From: Pelagicoccus enzymogenes
GTDB taxonomy: Bacteria > Verrucomicrobiota > Verrucomicrobiia > Opitutales > Opitutaceae
Length of the DNA: 64,000 nt
Direction of reading: 5' to 3'
Assembly (NCBI RefSeq): GCF_014803405.1
Contig: NZ_JACYFG010000007.1
Coordinates: 62,001-126,000 of the forward strand
The position numbers were made by a program, and so were the translations under genes. Below the pieces are notes generated by a model. That model was not told the origin of the DNA. It worked only from the letters and a program-made list of their open reading frames with translations, and ran no database searches. This document shows, in pieces, positions 41,848 through 49,004 of the stretch; position 1 is the stretch's first letter; every line of letters begins with the position of its first letter.

Positions 41848-41851
41848 GCGG

Positions 41852-43153
41852 CTACTCGTGGCGGAGGGCTTCTATGGGGTCGAGCTCAGCTGCTTGCGAG
41901 GCGGGGTAGATTCCAAATGCGATGCCGGTCAGTCCGGAAATGCCAAAGGCAAGGATCACGGACCAAGGCGTTATGATGGTGATCATGTCTGTGGAAATGG
42001 ATACGAGCAGAGGTACCATGATACCAAGCACGACACCGACCAATCCGCCTCCGATCGACAGCACCACGGTTTCGATGAGAAACTGGGAAACGATGTCCTG
42101 CTTCTTGGCGCCGAGGGCGCGCCGTAGGCCGATCTCGCGTGTACGTTCGGTGACGGTTGCGAGCATGATATTCATGATGCCGATACCTCCGACGATGAGC
42201 GAGATGGCGGCGATGGATCCGAGTACGATGCTGAACATGCGTTTGGTGGCTTCGGCCTCGCGCAGGAGTTGAAGGGGGACGATCAGCTCGAAGTCGTTTT
42301 GCTCGTGGAAGCGGCGGATTAGGCTAGAAATCTGTTGCTCGGCGGCGATGACGGCTTCGGTGTTAGCCATTTTGACGATGATGCGGTGTAGCTCAACGGT
42401 CTCGGCGCTGAATCCTCCCGAGTTGCTGCGGACGATGGTTTCGCCGAAGCGGGATCGAGCGGTGGAAAGGGGAATATAGACGTTGTTGTCCAAGGCCTCA
42501 CCTTCCATCTCTCCCTTTTGCGGGCGTTGTTCGGCAGTGCCGGTTTCGTTGATGATGCCAACGACTTGATAGTAGACGTCTTGTATCCGGATCGTGGATT
42601 CTATGGGGTCTTGATAGGTAAAAAGCCGTCTAGCCAATCCGGAGGTGATGACGCAGACATTGCGTTGATGCTTCTCGTCGATGGCCGCGAGGAAGCGCCC
42701 TGATACGAGTTCGACTTTCTGCAAGCTCGCGTATTGGGGGTGGGTGCCGATGACTTGGCAAGGTTCCTGGTTCTGGCTGAAGCGTACGTTGTCGCGCATG
42801 ATGCGCATGGGCAGAACGCTTTCCACGTTGGGTATGGTGTATTGCAGACGGGACGCGTCGTCGTAAGTGAGGCCGTAGGCGCTGGCGAAGGTTTCGCCGC
42901 TCGAACCGGAGTCTTGCTGCTCGGGGGGCTTGACGCTGTTGATGATTATGTTGGTGGAGCCAAGGCGCTTGATGCGTTCTTGGGCTTCGTGGGAGGCTCC
43001 TTCGCCGATGGCGAGCATGGCGATGACCGAGCAGACTCCAAAGATCATGCCGAGCATGGTCAGGCCAGAACGCAGCTTGTGCAGCATGAGGCTCTTGATG
43101 CCGAGCAGCACGGAGGTGACGATGCGGTTTTGGTTGAGCTTCGCCTGGTTCAT
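41852..43153 (-). CDS. MacB-type ABC transporter permease
   Basis: 433 residues with the FtsX/MacB layout: TM1 at about 28-50 (LRSGLTMLGMIFGVCSVIAM), a large periplasmic domain (about 55-290, MacB_PCD-like, with YTIPNVESVLPMRIMRDNVR), then three C-terminal membrane segments (MFSIVLGSIAAISLIVGGIG ... VVLSIGGGLVGVVLGIMVPL ... PWSVILAFGISGLTGIAFGI). The motif GIMNIMLATVTERTREIGLR is the conserved family signature. With the ATPase gene it forms a mechanotransmission-type ABC unit working with the adaptor and TolC partner encoded upstream. Start ATG overlaps the ATPase stop by 4 nt. E. coli MacB has ATPase and permease in one chain; here they are split, as in many LolD/MacB-like systems. Substrate unknown. 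Confidence 0.92.
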   Translation of the reverse strand: MNQAKLNQNRIVTSVLLGIKSLMLHKLRSGLTMLGMIFGVCSVIAMLAIGEGASHEAQERIKRLGSTNIIINSVKPPEQQDSGSSGETFASAYGLTYDDASRLQYTIPNVESVLPMRIMRDNVRFSQNQEPCQVIGTHPQYASLQKVELVSGRFLAAIDEKHQRNVCVITSGLARRLFTYQDPIESTIRIQDVYYQVVGIINETGTAEQRPQKGEMEGEALDNNVYIPLSTARSRFGETIVRSNSGGFSAETVELHRIIVKMANTEAVIAAEQQISSLIRRFHEQNDFELIVPLQLLREAEATKRMFSIVLGSIAAISLIVGGIGIMNIMLATVTERTREIGLRRALGAKKQDIVSQFLIETVVLSIGGGLVGVVLGIMVPLLVSISTDMITIITPWSVILAFGISGLTGIAFGIYPASQAAELDPIEALRHE

Positions 43154-43863
43154 GGGCGGATCTTTTTGTCGTTGCGGATATCGCTGTCGACGAGTCCGTC
43201 TTTCATGCGGATGACGCGGTCGGCGCGGAAGGCAATGTCGTCGTCGTGGGTGACCATCACAATGGTCTTGCCCTGGTCGTTGAGCTTGTCGAGCAGCTCG
43301 AGGACCTCGGCGCCGGTCTTGGAGTCGAGGTTACCAGTCGGTTCGTCGGCCAGGATCATGAGCGGGTCGTTGACGAGGGAGCGGGCGATGGCGACGCGTT
43401 GTTGCTGTCCGCCGGAAAGTTGGGTGGGGCGATGGTCGAGGCGTTCTCCCAGCCCGACGAGCTCCGCCAGTTCGATGCAGCGTTGTTCGTGTTCCTTGAG
43501 GTCGACGCCTTGGTAGAGCAGGGGAACTTGGATGTTTTCGATGACGGTGAGCTGGGCGATGAGGTTGTAGGACTGGAATATGAAGCCGAGCCGCTTGCCT
43601 CGGATGGTGGAGAGCGTATCGTCGTCCATGACGGAGACGTCTTCTCCGCCGAGGAAGTATTGCCCGGAGGTGGGGCGGTCGAGGCAGCCGAGGATGTTGA
43701 GCATGGTTGACTTGCCGGAACCGGAAGGTCCCATGATTGCGACGTAGGATCCCTCTTCGATAGCGATATTGACGCCTCTCAAGGCGCGCACCTGCACTTC
43801 GCCCACTTGAAATATCTTTTCGATATCTCGAATCTCGATTATGGTTTTAGGTTCTGAAATCAT
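43150..43863 (-). CDS. ABC transporter ATP-binding subunit of the MacB/LolD type
   Basis: 237 residues. Walker A GPSGSGKSTMLNILG is near 45, the Q-loop is in FIFQSYNLIAQLTVIEN, the signature is LSGGQQQRVAIARSL, Walker B is LMILADEPTGNLDS and the switch His is in VMVTHDDDIAF. All catalytic motifs are intact. It drives the permease encoded downstream (4-bp overlap) and is separated by 12 bp from the adaptor gene upstream. Cytoplasmic face of the inner membrane. Confidence 0.95.
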   Translation of the reverse strand: MISEPKTIIEIRDIEKIFQVGEVQVRALRGVNIAIEEGSYVAIMGPSGSGKSTMLNILGCLDRPTSGQYFLGGEDVSVMDDDTLSTIRGKRLGFIFQSYNLIAQLTVIENIQVPLLYQGVDLKEHEQRCIELAELVGLGERLDHRPTQLSGGQQQRVAIARSLVNDPLMILADEPTGNLDSKTGAEVLELLDKLNDQGKTIVMVTHDDDIAFRADRVIRMKDGLVDSDIRNDKKIRP

Positions 43864-43875
43864 GCCTGTGACGGG

Positions 43876-45567
43876 CTAGGTGTCTTGTCTTGGGCCAGAT
43901 GGTTTGCGCTCTGGACGAGGCGCGTTGGAGGGGCGTTCGCGATTGACGGGACGAGGATTCTCGACTGGCGCGGCTGTCTCGTTCGCCTCGAGGTCGACTT
44001 CCTCGTCCTTTTGGATGATCGCTCCTCCCAAGTCGATGGATCCATCCATCGGAGGCGAGAGCAGGACGCGGTCGCCTTCCTCAAGGCCGGAAACGATTTC
44101 GATGTACTTGTTGTTGAAGAGGCCGATCTCAACCTCTACTGGTTTTGGCCCTCCGATGCCTTTTACGAAGCAGACTTGCTGTCCTTTGATAGTGGTCACG
44201 CATTGTATTGGAACGGTGATTACATCCTGTAGATTGGTGATAACGATCTCGGCTTTGGCTGATACGCCGGGCTTCACGTCCGGCAGCTTGTCCTCGATCA
44301 CGATTTCCGTGTCGTAAACCTTCAAGTTAGAATTGCCGAAGGAGCTTTGCTGGTCGGGTAGTATTGCAATTTTGGTGACGCGTCCGCGGAAGCGGCTGTC
44401 TGGCATGGAGTCCAGAACGATGAAGGCTGTTTGTCCGATCTTGAGTTGGTTGACATGGGATTCGTGAACCTTGACCACTACCTTCATGCTCGAGGTGTCG
44501 GGAATCGTTACGATCGATTGGCGTTGGCGGATCTCAGCCCCTTCTTCGATGATGGACTCTCGGCTGTAGCGACTGCGCGGCTTGGCGTAGACGATCAAGC
44601 CGTCTTGAGGCGCCTTGATGTTTGTGGACTCCATTTGCTCCTGCATCTTTTTCAGCTTCGCTTCGCTCAAGTTGAGCTTACGTTCCGCTTTTTCGTAGTT
44701 GGCTTGGTTTTGCAGGATCTTGCTGTTGCCCTGAGTCTTGACTCGCTCGAGCTCCTCCTTTGCCTCCTCCAACTTTGATCTGTATTCAGCTTCCAACTTC
44801 GCGAGGTCGTAGTCTGAGAGCATCTTTTTCACGCTCTTGGCCTTTTCCAGGCTTAGCGACTGTTTAGTGACGGCTAGCTTGTCGCGATCGAGATTGCCTT
44901 TGGTTTCGAAGCCTTCCTCGGTGAGCTTCTCCGACCAATCGAGTTTTTCTTCAGCTAGCTTGAGGGATTCCTCCGCAGTGAACACTTCGATTTGGGCGTT
45001 GCGCATCTCCTGCTCCTTTTCGATTTGCTCGAACTTTTGCAGGTCCATCTCCGCGAACTTTACGGCGAGCTCTGCCGAGCGGATATCGCTTTCGACTTCG
45101 CTGCGGGTGATGGTTACGTCGGTTTTGGACTTGATGACGTCGGCCTTGTCGTCCTCGTAGCGAAGCAGCTGCTCGTTTAGGTCCTTCTCCGCCTCGGCGG
45201 TATCGAGTTGTACGATGAGGTCGCCTTTCTTGACGTAGGTGCCTTCCGGGATGATGTAGATGATACGGGAGGTGCCGTCGACCTCGTTGCGGACGGTGAC
45301 CTCCTTGACCGCTTGCAGCGAACCGCCTTCCACGATGCTCACTAGAAAGTCGGATCGAGTGACCTCGTGGTAGTTGAAAGCGTCTTCGTCGGAGCCTCCG
45401 CCGAAAAGTGCGATGAAGAGCAGGCTGACTACGACTGCTGCGGAGAGGGAAGTGACGATGGGGCGGCGTTTGTAGCTTCCCGCGAGGAAGGCGCGGCTCT
45501 TGAGGGCGAGTTCCCTGAGCTTGGCGGGGAGTCGGGGCTTGTCGGCGTCCTTGGGTGTGTTGGTCAT
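43876..45567 (-). CDS. MacA/HlyD-type periplasmic adaptor with long coiled-coil hairpin
   Basis: 563 residues, longer than a typical MacA of about 370. A single N-terminal TM lies at about 38-60 (PIVTSLSAAVVVSLLFIALF). A biotinyl-lipoyl-like half follows (VRNEVDGTSRIIYIIPEGTY), then a long helical hairpin at about 125-330 rich in E/K/L (EMDLQKFEQIEKEQEMRNAQ), the other lipoyl half (IKAPQDGLIVYAKPRSRYSR), a beta-barrel domain and a membrane-proximal domain. The extra length comes from the hairpin and a Pro/Arg-rich tail (PRPVNRERPSNAPRPERKPS). It bridges the ABC permease to the TolC-like protein encoded 2 bp upstream. The disordered tail is unusual. Confidence 0.9.
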   Translation of the reverse strand: MTNTPKDADKPRLPAKLRELALKSRAFLAGSYKRRPIVTSLSAAVVVSLLFIALFGGGSDEDAFNYHEVTRSDFLVSIVEGGSLQAVKEVTVRNEVDGTSRIIYIIPEGTYVKKGDLIVQLDTAEAEKDLNEQLLRYEDDKADVIKSKTDVTITRSEVESDIRSAELAVKFAEMDLQKFEQIEKEQEMRNAQIEVFTAEESLKLAEEKLDWSEKLTEEGFETKGNLDRDKLAVTKQSLSLEKAKSVKKMLSDYDLAKLEAEYRSKLEEAKEELERVKTQGNSKILQNQANYEKAERKLNLSEAKLKKMQEQMESTNIKAPQDGLIVYAKPRSRYSRESIIEEGAEIRQRQSIVTIPDTSSMKVVVKVHESHVNQLKIGQTAFIVLDSMPDSRFRGRVTKIAILPDQQSSFGNSNLKVYDTEIVIEDKLPDVKPGVSAKAEIVITNLQDVITVPIQCVTTIKGQQVCFVKGIGGPKPVEVEIGLFNNKYIEIVSGLEEGDRVLLSPPMDGSIDLGGAIIQKDEEVDLEANETAAPVENPRPVNRERPSNAPRPERKPSGPRQDT

Positions 45568-45569
45568 GG

Positions 45570-47303
45570 CTAAAGATTGAAAAGTTGGTCTGGTGTGATG
45601 ACGGATCCGTCGCTCTGGACTGTTTTGGAAAGAGACGCTTCGGAGTCGAGGGCGGACAGGTCGACTTTGCTTGCTTCCGTCAACCAGAAGCGATCGGTAT
45701 CCGTGTCGATGATACCGATGAAGATGAGGAGACCAAGGCGAGCTTCCAGGTAGTCGACGATGGCTCCAGTTTGGGCGTTTTGAGCGGAGATGAGGTTGTC
45801 TTGGGCATCCTCTAGGTCGCGGTAAATCCCTTCGCCCGCCTCGATGGAAAGCTGGGCGCCGAGCACGCTTTTTTCTGCTAGGACAACTGCATTGGACTGG
45901 ATCTCGTAGTTTTGGCGGAGACGTTCCAGGTTTTGGAAGCTTTCCTCGATTTGCGAACGCAGCTGGTCGAGCGTGAGGCTAAAGGAACGGATTTCCGACT
46001 CGAAGCCAATCAAAGCGCTCCTGTAGTTGTTCCGTTGGGACAGCTTGTTGAGAGGGAGGTCGAGCGTTAGCCCGACATCGCGGCGCACGCGATCGAAGTC
46101 GAATTCGTCGTATCGATTGTCGTCGAGGCTGTCGACCGTAGCGCTCGCAGAGAAGCCGAGTCCCGGTTTCAGCTGGTCGGCCGCGATAAGGGTGCGGCGC
46201 TTTACGTCCTCGAACTGGTCGATTTCGTTGAGCAATGGAAGACGGTGCTCGGTGGCGAGTTGGTAGCCGAGTTGGGCATCGAGCTTATGCAAGATGAGGC
46301 CCTTTTCCTTCAAGGATTCCATTTCGGAGTCCTGCAGGCGGATCTCCACTGTTTGGGGAAGGCCGAGAGTGATCTTGAATCGGTCGAGCGAGTTGCGGTA
46401 GGCGACGATGGAGTTGATGTAGCGATTGCGGGCGGACAGCTCGGATTGCTCGGCTCGGTTGACGTCGAGCGCTTTGGCTCGGTCTACGGATCGGGCTTTC
46501 AGGTACTCGGTCGACTTGATGCGAGACTGGTAGTTCTTGTATTCGTTGTAGACGGTATCCTTGCGCTGGAGGAGGCGGAAGTAGTCCATCACCACGGACA
46601 CGGCGAACTCGTTCTCGAAATGGGCGAAGTTCCGCACGGAGTAGATGACATCGCGTTGGGCTTGGGTGAGACGCTCGGCTGCGACCTTCTTCCCAGCTCC
46701 CCTTAGCAGCGGTTGGGAGATGCTGAAGCTCAAGGCGGAGGAGAGGGATTCGCTGGAAGGGTTGGAAACGAAGCGCAGGATGTCGTTGGCTATATTCAGG
46801 CTCAGGTCCGCTCCGGTCGCCAGCAGTAGTCCGACTCCCACGTCGGTGCCGATCGAATCGGTTTCTTCGCCGTCGGCGCTGATAATGCGACGAGCTGAGC
46901 TGCGAGCAAAGAACTGCGGTCGGAAGGCGTGGCGTTGCCCGGTGAGGCTCAAGGCGGTGAGGTAGAGACGCTCTTTTTCGTTTTGGTACTGGCGACTGCT
47001 TCGGGTGGCAATCGCGAGGGCGTCGCTCAAGCTGAGGTTTAGCTGTCCCTCAACGCTGCGGTCCGCAAAGATTTCCTCGATCCGGATTTGTTTCGGGTTG
47101 CGGTTCGAGTATTCGGTTTCAATTGAAAAATCCGATGGCGTTCCGAAAATCTGCTCCTCGACTTGAGAGACGACTTGGTAGGCCGCTTTGTCGGCCCGTT
47201 TTCGATAGGATTGGGTCGTGCAACCGGTCCATGCGAGGGAAGCGGCAAGGGTCACCCCTGCCACGATCGAATGGCTTACTTTAGAAGGTGAGTCCTTTTC
47301 CAT
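45570..47303 (-). CDS. TolC-family outer-membrane efflux lipoprotein
   Basis: 577 residues. The N-terminus SIVAGVTLAASLAWTGC is a lipoprotein signal with lipobox WTGC, so the protein is lipid-anchored like OprM rather than like E. coli TolC. Two outer-membrane efflux repeats are visible: LSLSDALAIATRSSRQYQNE through VMDYFRLLQRKDTVYNEYKN, and DVGLTLDLPLNKLSQRNNYR through SIEAGEGIYRDLEDAQDNLI. It is first in the efflux operon (TolC - MacA - ATPase - permease). Its promoter carries the putative response-regulator box. Long alpha-helical content and the RxxYRSALIGFESEIRSFSL region agree with the periplasmic tunnel. Confidence 0.92.
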   Translation of the reverse strand: MEKDSPSKVSHSIVAGVTLAASLAWTGCTTQSYRKRADKAAYQVVSQVEEQIFGTPSDFSIETEYSNRNPKQIRIEEIFADRSVEGQLNLSLSDALAIATRSSRQYQNEKERLYLTALSLTGQRHAFRPQFFARSSARRIISADGEETDSIGTDVGVGLLLATGADLSLNIANDILRFVSNPSSESLSSALSFSISQPLLRGAGKKVAAERLTQAQRDVIYSVRNFAHFENEFAVSVVMDYFRLLQRKDTVYNEYKNYQSRIKSTEYLKARSVDRAKALDVNRAEQSELSARNRYINSIVAYRNSLDRFKITLGLPQTVEIRLQDSEMESLKEKGLILHKLDAQLGYQLATEHRLPLLNEIDQFEDVKRRTLIAADQLKPGLGFSASATVDSLDDNRYDEFDFDRVRRDVGLTLDLPLNKLSQRNNYRSALIGFESEIRSFSLTLDQLRSQIEESFQNLERLRQNYEIQSNAVVLAEKSVLGAQLSIEAGEGIYRDLEDAQDNLISAQNAQTGAIVDYLEARLGLLIFIGIIDTDTDRFWLTEASKVDLSALDSEASLSKTVQSDGSVITPDQLFNL

Positions 47304-47316
47304 GCTAGCAACCGAC

Positions 47317-47352
47317 TTTATAGCGCAGGGAACCTTACCGTATGGTTACCGG
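47317..47352 (-). promoter_or_regulatory. Response-regulator box and -10 element of the TolC-MacAB operon
   Basis: On the minus strand, bases 47352-47328 read CCGGTAACCATACGGTAAGG then TTCCC. After 5 nt comes TATAAA (47322-47317), 13 nt before the ATG. The direct repeat GGTAACC / GGTAAGG is spaced 11 bp and is the best-conserved of the three sites. Confidence 0.75.
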
Positions 47353-47494
47353 ATTGGAGATTGGGTGGTTTCCTTTAAGAAACGCGCTTTGAGTTTCCCC
47401 GGTTCGTTGACAGGGGGGCGTGCTGGGTTTTTGGTTACAGCTCCTATTACTCCGCTGGCGAAAACTCTGTTCCCCAGCAGCTACCCCAATTGAT

Positions 47495-48877
47495 ATGAAC
47501 TTTGTGATCAAACACTCCTCATCCTTGGCATTTTGCCTTCTAGCACCTTTTGGCCTATGGGCCTCCACCGAATTATCTGTCGACGCGCCAGCGAGTTGGT
47601 CGGTCGCCGAATCGATTGTGGAAACCATCGAGCTGCCTGACATTCCGCAGCGCAGCGTCTCGATCGAGGCGTTTGGGGCCGAGCCGGCTCCAGCCGATTC
47701 GAGGAAGGCGATCATGAGCGCCATCGCCGCCCAGGCGAAAAAGGGAGGGGGACAGGTGGTCATCCCGGCTGGCGAGTGGTGGTGCGATGGGCCGATCCAC
47801 CTGCAGAGCCGGATCGACTTGCACTTGTCCGAGGGGGCGCTGCTGCGATTTTCCGGCAGGGCGGAGAGCTTCTTACCGGTGGTGAAGACGCGTTGGGAGG
47901 GAACGGAGGTGTTCACTTATTCCCCGCTGATCTACGGTCGCGATGTGGAGGACGTGGCGATTACGGGAGAGGGAACGATAGACGGCAACGCGGAGAGCGA
48001 ATTCCTCGCGTGGCACCCCAAGGCGGAACCCGATTTCCATCGCTTGCGCAAGATGGGCTTCGAGGGGGTGCCCGTGGAGCAGCGTCAATTTGGAGCGGGT
48101 ACCCATCTCCGTCCGCCATCGGTGCAGATTTTCGGAGGCAAGCGTGTTCTGCTTTCTGGATACAAGGTAATCAACTCGCCGTTCTGGGTGAACCACTTGG
48201 TGTACGTGCAGCATGCCACGGTGCGGGATCTGCGCATCGACAGCCATTTCCCGAACAACGACGGCATCGACGTGGAGTCCAGCTCCCTAGTGCTGGTGGA
48301 AGGAAACGTATTTCGCACGGGAGACGACTCGGTGGTGATCAAGTCCGGCCGGGACCTGGATGGTCGCACAATCGGCATTCCCAGCACCCATATCGTAGTT
48401 CGCAACAACGACCTCGGCGGTGAGGACGGTATCGGGCTGGGGAGCGAAATGTCGGGCGGGATCAGCCATGTCTACTTCACCGACAACATTCTGCGCAGCG
48501 GCATGTCCGCCTTCCGCTTCAAGTCGAATCTGGACCGCGGCGGCTTGGTGGAGAAGATTCGTTTACGCAATTTCGAGGTGGGCTCCTTCGATACCCTCTT
48601 CTGGTTCCAGTTGAACTATCCGAGCAAGCTAGGGGGCAACTTTCCGGCGACCTACCGGGATATCGTTTTCGAGGACATGTCAGTGGAAGAGGTCAAGGTG
48701 GTCTTCGAAGCTCACGCCCCGGCGGCTTCCCCGTTGCGGGATGTGCAGTTTCGAAATATTCGTATCGAAAGCGCGGATACACCCTTTATCGTTGAGAACG
48801 CGGTGGATCTTGAGTTCGAGAACGTACGGATCGGCTCCCAAGTCATCGATGGAGAGTTGAGCTGGCGCGAGCAGTAA
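47495..48877 (+). CDS. GH28 polygalacturonase-like enzyme with altered catalytic histidine region
   Basis: 460 residues from ATG 47495, which starts a signal peptide (MNFVIKHSSSLAFCLLAPFG). The helix begins at SVSIEAFGAEPAPADSRKAI, a normal GH28 entry. Catalytic carboxylates are present: NNDGIDVESS and the DD pair in RTGDDSVVIKSG. The RxK element is present in SAFRFKSNLDRGG. The usual GHG motif before GSEMSGG is replaced: the sequence reads LGGEDGIGLGSEMSGG, with Glu where His is expected. The family hydrolyses alpha-1,4-galacturonan or rhamnogalacturonan; the substitution may change the substrate or pH optimum. It is divergent from the TolC operon and 127 bp before a PL1-like gene. Confidence 0.85.
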   Translation: MNFVIKHSSSLAFCLLAPFGLWASTELSVDAPASWSVAESIVETIELPDIPQRSVSIEAFGAEPAPADSRKAIMSAIAAQAKKGGGQVVIPAGEWWCDGPIHLQSRIDLHLSEGALLRFSGRAESFLPVVKTRWEGTEVFTYSPLIYGRDVEDVAITGEGTIDGNAESEFLAWHPKAEPDFHRLRKMGFEGVPVEQRQFGAGTHLRPPSVQIFGGKRVLLSGYKVINSPFWVNHLVYVQHATVRDLRIDSHFPNNDGIDVESSSLVLVEGNVFRTGDDSVVIKSGRDLDGRTIGIPSTHIVVRNNDLGGEDGIGLGSEMSGGISHVYFTDNILRSGMSAFRFKSNLDRGGLVEKIRLRNFEVGSFDTLFWFQLNYPSKLGGNFPATYRDIVFEDMSVEEVKVVFEAHAPAASPLRDVQFRNIRIESADTPFIVENAVDLEFENVRIGSQVIDGELSWREQ

Positions 48878-49004
48878 AAGAAATGGCGTAGGGCTGGCGC
48901 CGACGATCGACGATCCGCCCTAAAGCAGTTCGTTGATTGACATTTGCGTTTTGCCGTGACGGTTTGGGTGCCTTTAATGAAATAAGGTTAGAAACTGAAA
49001 TAGT

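Larger units (their letters stand above)
41402..41851. other. Repeat-rich intergenic region between PL1 and the efflux operon
   Basis: About 450 bp with no credible gene. In order it holds two T-run/G-run motifs (41460-41472 and 41592-41604, both followed by TGAGAT and GGGTT), a family D half (41513-41546), a family B palindrome (41693-41755) and a family A right arm (41824-41847). The genes on both sides end here, so this is a convergent 3' region that collects repeats. Confidence 0.8.

Noticed and set aside
41402-41851. Insertion sequence remnant
   Set aside because: No transposase fragment is seen in any frame; the palindromes are short REP-like elements instead.
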